Positions 1 through 6,321 of a DNA stretch of 6,870 bases are shown here, piece after piece. Made by a program: the position numbers and the translations under genes. Location: contig PKSZ01000665.1 of NCBI GenBank assembly GCA_002869425.1, positions 1 to 6,870 on the forward strand, in the 5' to 3' direction. The stretch's first letter is position 1; every line of letters begins with the position of its first letter. Below the pieces are notes generated by a model. That model was given only the letters and a program-made list of their open reading frames with translations, did not search any database and was not told the origin of the DNA. Origin of the DNA: Marinilabiliales bacterium (lineage in GTDB: Bacteria; Bacteroidota; Bacteroidia; Bacteroidales; BM523).

Positions 1-1
1 A

Positions 2-607
2 GATTATTCTTTTTTTCCTGATTCAGTAGGATTGGAATATGTTTACGATTGTGAGTACAGGATAATTGATGAACCCATTGATAAGGATACCATTATGCAC
101 TATAAACTTAAACTTATCTATGAGTCTGAGTTTATTGACAATCAAGGTCAGCGTACAATAAGAGTAGAGAGGTATAAAAAAGATTCAGGAACTGCCGTGT
201 ATAATATTGATGCTGTGTGGACCATAAATCGACTTGTATCTTCGGTTCAGTCTGTAGAAGAAAATAATCGTTATGTGAAATTGGTTTTTCCGGTTGAAGA
301 GGGAAAAAGATGGAATGGAAATGCCTACAATACACTTGAAGAAGAAGAATATGAAATAACAGGCGTTGATACTGAAACCGTAGGAAATACAGAGTATGAA
401 AATGTAGCCAGTGTTCTTCAGGCTGATGAAGAGAGCTTAATACATAAAAAGTATAAGATAGAGAAATATGCTGCAGGTACTGGTTTGTTATATCTTGAAC
501 AGATTGATATTGAGACAAGTATTATTGACACAACAAGTATTTTTGATCGTATCGAGAGGGGTATCATATACAAACAAACATTAGAAAGTTTCACAAGCCT
601 GAATTAA
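2..607 (+). CDS. Uncharacterised Bacteroidota protein, probably exported; 5' end missing (C-terminal 201 residues)
   Basis: The reading frame is open from base 2 to the TAA at 605-607, so this is the C-terminal part of a gene that begins left of the window. The TTG at 32 is a possible start only by codon. It sits inside a conserved-looking stretch (FFPDSVGLEYVYD) that resembles the 'FPL..G..W.Y' opening seen in many Bacteroidota cell-envelope lipoproteins just after the lipidated cysteine, so I read it as an internal Leu. The visible part is rich in Tyr, Glu, Ile and Val, with alternating hydrophobic and charged residues that suggest a mostly beta fold. A central segment, RYVKLVFPVEEGKRWNGNAY (roughly visible residues 91-110), looks like a conserved core. 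No catalytic motif, membrane helix or repeat is visible. The next gene, an exported protease, starts 13 nt downstream. I do not recognise a function; an outer-membrane or periplasmic lipoprotein is an inference that cannot be tested without the N-terminus. Confidence 0.8.
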   Translation, partial: DYSFFPDSVGLEYVYDCEYRIIDEPIDKDTIMHYKLKLIYESEFIDNQGQRTIRVERYKKDSGTAVYNIDAVWTINRLVSSVQSVEENNRYVKLVFPVEEGKRWNGNAYNTLEEEEYEITGVDTETVGNTEYENVASVLQADEESLIHKKYKIEKYAAGTGLLYLEQIDIETSIIDTTSIFDRIERGIIYKQTLESFTSLN

Positions 608-620
608 TAGCATTCAAAAA

Positions 621-2273
621 ATGAGAATATTTATTGCTTCAATATTATTGATAATTGCCTACCACTCGTTTGCCCAGACAGGACCGAATAAGTACTGGGT
701 GAAACTTACAGATAAAGATAACAACCAGTATTCGCTGGATTCTCCTGAATTATTTTTGTCGCAACGAGCGTTAGTGCGCAGACAAACTCAGGGCATTTCA
801 ATTACCAATACAGATTTGCCGGTTACTCAATTGTATATTGATAGTTTAAAGTCACTGGGACTGACCATTCATAATATTTCAAAATGGTTTAATGCCGTAA
901 CTGTTGAAACAACCGATACAGACTTGTTAGATACAATTTCAAATCTGGGTTTTGTGCAGGGAAGCGAAAAGGTTTGCACTTTTAAATGCCGCTTGGAAAA
1001 CAATTTTACACCGGCAATTGTTGATCATTCAAAATCTTTATCTGTTAATACTTACAATTATGGTGTTGCAGCCAATCAAATAGAGATGTTTAATGGACAA
1101 CTTGTTCATAATGCAGGTTATACTGGCGAAGGGGTACACATAGCCGTTATTGATGCCGGGTTTTTATATTCTGATGTTCATCCGGGCTTGGATAGTTTGA
1201 TGAACTCCGGAAGATTGCTTGGAACTAAAGATTTCGTGGATGGAGATAATAATGTATTTGATCATCATCAACATGGTCATAACGTTTTATCTACAATGGC
1301 TGCGCTTGATAATGGAGGTATGGTTGGAACTGCTCCCCATGCAAGTTATTGGCTGTTGAGAAGTGAAGATACGGGGGCGGAGTACCGGGTAGAGGAAGAT
1401 AACTGGATATCAGCAGCAGAATTTGCCGATAGTGCAGGTGTAGATATTATTAATACATCTTTGGGGTATAATACCTTTTATGATGCTACTCAGAATTATA
1501 CATACGAAGATTTGGATGGAAATACAGCCAGGATGTCCATAGCAGTTGATTTGGCATCGGCAAAAGGGATATTGGTAACTGTAAGTGCGGGTAATGAAGG
1601 TAGTTTGAGCTGGCATTATATAAATGTTCCTGCAGATGCAGATAGTGCACTTACTGTTGGGGCTGTAAACGAACAGGCAGAGTATGCAAGTTTAAGTTCC
1701 ACTGGACCTACTTTTGATGGGAGAATAAAACCCAATGTGGCAGCTCAGGGTAAAAACACATATTTGGCATCTGGTGCATCAGGTTATGTAACCGGAAGCG
1801 GAACCTCTTTTTCATCTCCTTTGGTTGCAGGTATGGCCGCCTGCTTGTGGCAGAGTAATCGTGGACTTACAAATATGCAGTTATTGCATGTCATAGAGCA
1901 AAGTTCCAGTCAGTATAATGCTCCAGACAGCCTGCTGGGTTATGGAATTCCGGATTTTTATTATGCCTTGTTACTTATAGAAGCCGGTAAAGATGAAAAA
2001 CCCTTAAAAAATGATCTATTTACGGTTTATCCCAATCCGTTTTCAGATGAAATGAATATCGACTTGTTTCCTTCAGACAGTCAGACTGTTGTGCTTGAAG
2101 TTATTGGTGCCAATGGTCAATTGCTATACAATTCTGAATTCTTTGTAATGGCTGGTGTTCGGAATCATATTGTATTGGATAGTAGGGATATAGGAGATTT
2201 CTCGTTTTATTGTATTGTGAGGATTATTACTGATAAAAAGGTGTATAAAGAAAAAGTTATTCGTGCCAAATAA
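621..2273 (+). CDS. Secreted S8 (subtilisin-like) serine protease with T9SS type A sorting domain
   Basis: This is a 550-residue endopeptidase expected to be exported by Sec and then carried across the outer membrane by the type IX secretion system. Residues 1-18 are a signal peptide (basic start, hydrophobic core, probable cut at SFA|QT). Residues about 24-125 match the N-terminal region typical of Bacteroidota S8 proteases (KYWVKLTDK, LSQRALVRR, SKWFNAVTV) and probably act as a prodomain. The catalytic domain spans about 150-455: Asp178 in AVIDAGF, His218 in HQHGHNVLS, oxyanion Asn325 in VSAGNEG, and nucleophile Ser396 in GTSFSSP. The usual HGT triplet after the catalytic His reads HGH. Residues about 464-550 form the sorting domain, with YPNPF at 470-474, a GQLLY strand and a basic final strand (KVYKEKVIRAK). 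The ATG at 621 is preceded by an A-rich stretch and no Shine-Dalgarno, as is usual in Bacteroidota. The gene lies 13 nt after the preceding one and overlaps xseA by 11 nt. The natural substrate is unknown; a nutritional or envelope-processing role is inferred. Confidence 0.95.
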   Translation: MRIFIASILLIIAYHSFAQTGPNKYWVKLTDKDNNQYSLDSPELFLSQRALVRRQTQGISITNTDLPVTQLYIDSLKSLGLTIHNISKWFNAVTVETTDTDLLDTISNLGFVQGSEKVCTFKCRLENNFTPAIVDHSKSLSVNTYNYGVAANQIEMFNGQLVHNAGYTGEGVHIAVIDAGFLYSDVHPGLDSLMNSGRLLGTKDFVDGDNNVFDHHQHGHNVLSTMAALDNGGMVGTAPHASYWLLRSEDTGAEYRVEEDNWISAAEFADSAGVDIINTSLGYNTFYDATQNYTYEDLDGNTARMSIAVDLASAKGILVTVSAGNEGSLSWHYINVPADADSALTVGAVNEQAEYASLSSTGPTFDGRIKPNVAAQGKNTYLASGASGYVTGSGTSFSSPLVAGMAACLWQSNRGLTNMQLLHVIEQSSSQYNAPDSLLGYGIPDFYYALLLIEAGKDEKPLKNDLFTVYPNPFSDEMNIDLFPSDSQTVVLEVIGANGQLLYNSEFFVMAGVRNHIVLDSRDIGDFSFYCIVRIITDKKVYKEKVIRAK

Positions 2274-3672
2274 TAGATTTGAAATATCTTCGTTAAGCCT
2301 ATCTCAATTGTGCAGTAACGTACAGAACACCATTCAGGCTTCTTTTACCAAAACATATTGGGTTACAGCTGAAATTGGAGAGTTAAAGGTAAATAGAACA
2401 GGTCATTGTTATCTGGAACTAATTGAGAAAAAATCATCCAATGATCGAGTTGAAGCCAGGATACGTGCAACCATATGGGCCAATATTTACAGGATGATGA
2501 AACCCTATTTTGAAACAACTACTCATCATCTATTCGAAGCAGGGATAAAGGCATTGTTCAATGTAACAGTTGAATATCATAAAATTTATGGCTTAAGTTT
2601 GAACATCAGAGATGTAGATCCTACCTATACAATGGGGGATATGGCAAGGAAGCGCAAGGAGATAATTCAGCGTTTACAAGCAGAAGGCGTGATGAATATG
2701 AACCGGGAACTCCCTTTCCCGGAATTAGCCAATAAAGTTGCCGTTGTTTCTTCATCATCGGCAGCAGGTTATGGTGATTTTGTGAATCAATTGAATAATA
2801 ATCCTTATGGCTATAAGTTTTATGTAAAGCTTTTTGAAGCCAGTATGCAAGGCGATGACGCTGAAAAATCAATTGTGGATGCGCTTGACAAAATTAACAG
2901 GTACGATGGTTTTTTTGATGTGCTGGTTATTGCCAGGGGGGGAGGAGCTACTGTAGATCTTGCAAGTTTTGATTCGTATTGGATGGCATTTAACGTTTCA
3001 CAATTTCCCATTCCTGTGATTACAGGTATTGGGCACGATAGAGATGAAACTGTGCTGGATATGGTGGCCTGCAAAAGTGTTAAAACACCTACCGCTGCTG
3101 CTGATTTCCTCATTGAGAGAATGTATGATGCAGATATATATCTTACGAGCTTGGAAGATGCCTTTACAGAAAATGTAAATGCACGTTTACAATATCAAAA
3201 ATCTCAGCTTGATAATATCAATCAAAAAGTATATCGCAAAGTAAATGAACTGATGAATGACCATAAAATGTTTCTTTTAAAAACGGCTCAGGCTTTGAAA
3301 CATTCAGCACGAAAAAGTATTCATAACAATAAAAATATTTTAAGTCATAAAACGATTCAACTTGAACATGAAAAGGTTTCTGTACTGACGAAAAACAGGC
3401 AAAAGATTGAAATGTTTTCATATAGAAATAAAGGAGTTGTAGAATCTTTTTTAAAAGCCCAAAATCAGAAATTATCTTATTATAAAAAAAGTGCAGAGTA
3501 TCTTGATCCTTCTCGAATCTTAAAAAGAGGTTATTCAATTACCCGGATTGATGGAAAAGTAATCCATTCATTGAGGGATGTTGGATTAAAGGATGAAATT
3601 ATAACAATTTTGTCAGAAGGAGAGATGAAAAGTAAAGTGACAGATATATTGCCAAATGAAAGAAAAAAATAA
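2263..3672 (+). CDS. xseA: Exodeoxyribonuclease VII large subunit
   Basis: XseA is the catalytic subunit of exonuclease VII, which degrades single-stranded DNA from both ends into acid-soluble oligonucleotides and acts in the cytoplasm in repair and recombination; it needs the small subunit XseB, encoded at 6091. The 469 residues match the usual length (about 400-460) plus a short tail. Residues about 7-120 form the OB-fold DNA-binding domain (TYWVTAEIGELK, GHCYLEL). The nuclease domain follows from about 125, with the family signatures KVAVVSSSSAAGYGDF (158-173), RGGGATVDLASFD (225-237) and TGIGHDRDETVLDMVA (254-269), then KTPTAAADFLIERM (274-287). Residues about 290-410 are long charged helices, the coiled-coil arm that binds XseB. 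The tail carries DPSRILKRGYSITR (415-428), a standard family ending. The GTG start at 2263 was chosen because no ATG lies near the conserved N-terminus; an A-rich, AAGG-like stretch precedes it. It overlaps the protease stop by 11 nt, so translation may be coupled. Confidence 0.96.
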   Translation: MPNNRFEISSLSLSQLCSNVQNTIQASFTKTYWVTAEIGELKVNRTGHCYLELIEKKSSNDRVEARIRATIWANIYRMMKPYFETTTHHLFEAGIKALFNVTVEYHKIYGLSLNIRDVDPTYTMGDMARKRKEIIQRLQAEGVMNMNRELPFPELANKVAVVSSSSAAGYGDFVNQLNNNPYGYKFYVKLFEASMQGDDAEKSIVDALDKINRYDGFFDVLVIARGGGATVDLASFDSYWMAFNVSQFPIPVITGIGHDRDETVLDMVACKSVKTPTAAADFLIERMYDADIYLTSLEDAFTENVNARLQYQKSQLDNINQKVYRKVNELMNDHKMFLLKTAQALKHSARKSIHNNKNILSHKTIQLEHEKVSVLTKNRQKIEMFSYRNKGVVESFLKAQNQKLSYYKKSAEYLDPSRILKRGYSITRIDGKVIHSLRDVGLKDEIITILSEGEMKSKVTDILPNERKK

Positions 3673-3698
3673 AATAATATTGTATTTTTAATGTCGTG

Positions 3699-6110
3699 AT
3701 GTCTCAGTATAGCATAATATTCCGAAAATTTATTTTTATTGTTCTATGTGCCTTCCCCGTATTATCGCAAGCACAGAATGTTGTCGATAGTCTGACTCAG
3801 AGACTTGAGATGGTTGAGGGAAAGGTTAAGGTAGAAGTTTTGAATGCCTTGGCTAAGGAGTATGCACCTCGATTGTCAGATTCTGCAAATTTTTATGCGG
3901 AGAATGATTTGCAATTGGCAAAGGAATTAGGTGATAAGAATGCTGAAGGAAGAGCGCTGTATAATTTTGGATATATCGCACAGCGTAAGGGAGATATGGA
4001 TGTTTCAGTTGCAAAGTATAATGAGTCAGAAGAAATATTTACAAAAGCAGGGAACATGGGTGGAGCTGCTGATGCTTTGAATGGATTGGGTATAGTTTAT
4101 AAGAAAATGGCGGATTATAGCAGTGCGCTGAGGTGTTTCAAAATGTCCTTAAATAAAAGTGTAGAAGCAAATGATCTTGAAGTAAAATCAAGATCATTAA
4201 ATGGTATAGCCGGAATTCATCAGACTGAGGGAGAGTTTGATGAGGCCATTAAATTTTATTTGAGAGCCAAAGAGATTAAAGAGCAGATTGGCGATGAGAT
4301 GGGCAAAGGTAAAACATTACATAATATTGGAAATACATATTTCCAGTGGGGGAAGCTTAATAAATCGATGGAATATCAGCAGGAGGCACTTAGGATATTT
4401 GAAAAAATAAACTTTTCTGCAGGCATAGGAAGTTGTTTGAATAATATGGGTATTATTACAGAAAATATTGCTGCTACTTTAAGTGAAACTCAGGACGATA
4501 CATTGAAAACAACACTGCTAAAGGCAAAGGAATATTATGAAGAAGCTCTTGAGATTCAGAATAATATTGGCAATCTATGGGGAGCTGCTGATATTTATGA
4601 TAATATAGGAAATATTCTTGACCGCCTTGGGGAGTCAAGAGAAGCTTTGGAGTATAAGCATAAAGCTTTGGATGTTAGAAGAAAATTGGAATACAAACCC
4701 GGAATAGCATCTACACTCGGAAATATTGGTACCATCTATGCCAGTTTAAAGGTGTTTGATACTTCACTGGTATATTACGAGCAGGCACTTGATATTTTTG
4801 AGGAAATGGAAGATCCTCAGGGGATTGCCATTCACTTGAATGGGATAGGAAAAGTGTATTTTAAGCTTGGAGATTACAGGACAGCTTTGAAATATTATCT
4901 GAAATCCTTAAAAATAAGCAAGGATATTGAATTGGCAGAGCGCCTTAAGGATAATTATAATGATCTAGCCAGGGTATACGATAGTTTAGGTAATTATGCT
5001 GAAGCATACAAGTATTATAAGAGATACATAAGGGCAAAGGACTCTATCATTAATAAAGAAACACATAAGCAAATTGCTGAACTGGAGAAGAAATATGAAA
5101 CAGAAAAGAAAGAGCAGGAGATTGCCTTATTAAACAAAGATAAAGCACTTCAAACGACACAAATAGAGCAGCAGCGTAAAATGATCATTGTTTTTATAGT
5201 TGTGTCAATAATCATTCTGATTTTCCTGATTCTTGTATTAAGGCTGTTTAACCTGAAAAAGAAAGCCAACATTGAGCTTGAGCAAAAAAATCGATTGATT
5301 ACGAATCAAAAGCAGGAAATTGAAGATAGTATTCATTATGCAAAGCGTATACAAACAGCTATCCTTCCTCCTGTTGATCAGGTAAATAGTAAACTGCCGG
5401 AGCATTTTATTTTATTTAAACCGAAAGACATAGTTAGTGGTGATTTTCATTGGTCTCTGCGAAAAGGTAACTTATTGATTATGACTGCTGCTGATTGTAC
5501 TGGTCATGGAGTTCCCGGAGCATTTATGAGTATGTTGGGTGTTTCCTTCCTGAATGAAATTGTAAACGATAGGAATATTACCGATTCAGATATGATCCTG
5601 AATTCACTAAGGGAGTCTGTTATTAATGCATTACAGCAGAAAGGGCAGGATGGAGAACAGAAGGATGGAATGGATATGGCATTGAGTACGTTAAATCTTG
5701 ATACCAATGAATTACAATTTTCAGGAGCAAATAACCCATTGTACCTTATAAGAGATGGAGAGTTGAAAGAAATAAAGGGCGATAAAATGCCTGTTTCAAT
5801 TCATATCAAGATGGATAATTTTACAAGGAATGACCTTCAGCTGAGATTAGATGATAGAATTTATATGTTTAGCGATGGTTATGCTGATCAGTTTGGTGGT
5901 CCAAAAGGTAAAAAGTTTAAGTATAAGCCTTTTAAGAAATTATTATTGGAAAGTATAGATCAATCCATGGCTGAGCAGCGTGAATTGTTGGATCGGGAGA
6001 TTGAAAACTGGAAAAGTTTTACAGATCCCCAAACAGGTGAAAAATTTGAACAAATTGATGATATTTGTGTAATCGGATTAAGAATAGGAGATGGCAAAAA
6101 AGCAAATTAA
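3699..6110 (+). CDS. TPR-repeat membrane protein with C-terminal SpoIIE/PP2C-type serine phosphatase domain
   Basis: This 803-residue sensor-like phosphatase is numbered here from the ATG at 3699; a GTG directly before it at 3696 would add one residue. Residues 1-25 look like a signal peptide (cut near SQA|QN). About ten TPR units follow between roughly 45 and 450, with their small-residue anchor (Gly or Ala) at 52, 91, 131, 171, 211, 251, 304, 344, 384 and 424. A charged helix (about 450-494) leads to one transmembrane segment (about 495-517), then KKK and a coiled-coil linker containing the QEIEDSIHYAKRIQTAILPP signature (539-558). The phosphatase domain runs about 568-796, with metal-binding acidic residues in SGDFHW (Asp582), ADCTGHGVPGAF (Asp599), FSDGYADQFGG (Asp726) and IDDICVIGL (Asp787/788). 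Positive charges after the helix suggest TPRs in the periplasm and the phosphatase in the cytoplasm. By family, such domains dephosphorylate Ser/Thr on anti-sigma antagonists; no partner is encoded here, so the substrate is unknown. It lies between xseA and xseB and overlaps xseB by 20 nt. Confidence 0.93.
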   Translation: MSQYSIIFRKFIFIVLCAFPVLSQAQNVVDSLTQRLEMVEGKVKVEVLNALAKEYAPRLSDSANFYAENDLQLAKELGDKNAEGRALYNFGYIAQRKGDMDVSVAKYNESEEIFTKAGNMGGAADALNGLGIVYKKMADYSSALRCFKMSLNKSVEANDLEVKSRSLNGIAGIHQTEGEFDEAIKFYLRAKEIKEQIGDEMGKGKTLHNIGNTYFQWGKLNKSMEYQQEALRIFEKINFSAGIGSCLNNMGIITENIAATLSETQDDTLKTTLLKAKEYYEEALEIQNNIGNLWGAADIYDNIGNILDRLGESREALEYKHKALDVRRKLEYKPGIASTLGNIGTIYASLKVFDTSLVYYEQALDIFEEMEDPQGIAIHLNGIGKVYFKLGDYRTALKYYLKSLKISKDIELAERLKDNYNDLARVYDSLGNYAEAYKYYKRYIRAKDSIINKETHKQIAELEKKYETEKKEQEIALLNKDKALQTTQIEQQRKMIIVFIVVSIIILIFLILVLRLFNLKKKANIELEQKNRLITNQKQEIEDSIHYAKRIQTAILPPVDQVNSKLPEHFILFKPKDIVSGDFHWSLRKGNLLIMTAADCTGHGVPGAFMSMLGVSFLNEIVNDRNITDSDMILNSLRESVINALQQKGQDGEQKDGMDMALSTLNLDTNELQFSGANNPLYLIRDGELKEIKGDKMPVSIHIKMDNFTRNDLQLRLDDRIYMFSDGYADQFGGPKGKKFKYKPFKKLLLESIDQSMAEQRELLDREIENWKSFTDPQTGEKFEQIDDICVIGLRIGDGKKAN

Positions 6111-6291
6111 ATATAGCGATGCGATTGCTGAAATAGAGGAAATTATAGCAAAAATTGAGGATGAGGAGCTTGATGTCGACGAATTATCTGATAAAGTAGG
6201 CAGGGTTTCAGAACTGATAAAGCTTTGTCGAAATAAGCTTAGTAAAACCGAAGAGGAAATAGAAAAAATACTGGAAGGTATGGATGATTAG
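6091..6291 (+). CDS. xseB: Exodeoxyribonuclease VII small subunit
   Basis: XseB is the small subunit of exonuclease VII; several copies wrap the helical arm of XseA and are needed for activity. The 66-residue acidic helical protein shows the family pattern: KYSDAIAEIEEIIAKIEDEE (7-26), then LDVDELSDKVGRVSELIKLCRNKLSKTEEEIEKIL, two amphipathic helices. It is somewhat shorter than the E. coli protein (80 residues), which is common in Bacteroidota. The ATG at 6091 is the only reasonable start. It lies inside the end of the phosphatase gene (20 nt overlap) and an AGGAG directly abuts it (6086-6090), too close to be a classical ribosome-binding site, so translation probably depends on coupling to the upstream gene. 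Its partner xseA is separated from it by the whole 2.4-kb phosphatase gene. Its TAG stop overlaps the stop of the convergent kinase gene. Confidence 0.94.
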   Translation: MAKKQIKYSDAIAEIEEIIAKIEDEELDVDELSDKVGRVSELIKLCRNKLSKTEEEIEKILEGMDD

Positions 6292-6321
6292 ATACTGTGA
6301 TATTTAATCAAACCATCCATA
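6279..6321. terminator. Candidate two-way hairpin terminator at the xseB/kinase junction
   Basis: The arms TATGGA (6279-6284) and TCCATA (6316-6321) are complementary. Directly inside them TGATTA (6285-6290) pairs with TAATCA (6305-6310), leaving a five-base bulge (AACCA, 6311-6315) and a 14-nt loop. The hairpin covers both overlapping stop codons. On the minus strand it is followed about 9 nt later by a T-rich tract (complement of AGAAAAAATA, 6261-6270); on the plus strand only by GGGCTTTTC. The stem is AT-rich and bulged, so this is a weak prediction. It is attractive mainly because two convergent genes end here with no spacer. Confidence 0.25.

Larger units (their letters stand above)
1..6291 (+). 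other. Probable co-transcribed block: unknown protein, S8 protease, xseA, TPR-phosphatase, xseB
   Basis: Five genes share the plus strand, with successive junctions of 13 nt, an 11-nt overlap, 26 nt (23 if the GTG at 3696 is used) and a 20-nt overlap. None of the gaps shows a convincing Bacteroidota promoter (TTG near -33 and TAnnTTTG near -7) or a terminator hairpin. The promoter is presumably left of the window. The 26-nt AT-rich gap before the phosphatase gene is the only place where a minor internal promoter could sit, and it would have to overlap the end of xseA. Co-transcription is inferred from spacing alone. Confidence 0.6.

Noticed and set aside
32..34. TTG as the start codon of the first gene
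   Set aside because: The frame stays open to the window edge and the residues before it (DYSFFPDSVG) fit a conserved protein segment, so the codon is internal.
132..518. Minus-strand 128-residue open frame opposite the first gene
   Set aside because: The translation is rich in Gln, Tyr, Leu and His, as expected from the reverse complement of an acidic coding sequence; no motif or start context supports it.
2621..3538. Three minus-strand open frames inside xseA
   Set aside because: They lie opposite a clearly conserved xseA sequence, have compositionally odd translations and show no motifs; they are shadow frames.
3649..3690. Possible internal promoter before the phosphatase gene (TTG at 3649, TAATATTG at 3675)
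   Set aside because: The TAnnTTTG-like box has a mismatch and the spacing from the TTG (23 bp) is longer than the usual Bacteroidota 17-20 bp; AT-rich DNA gives such matches by chance.
3691..3699. Two-codon ORF ATG-TCG-TGA just before the phosphatase gene, overlapping its ATG
   Set aside because: Could be a mini leader ORF, but such a short match arises easily by chance and nothing else supports it.
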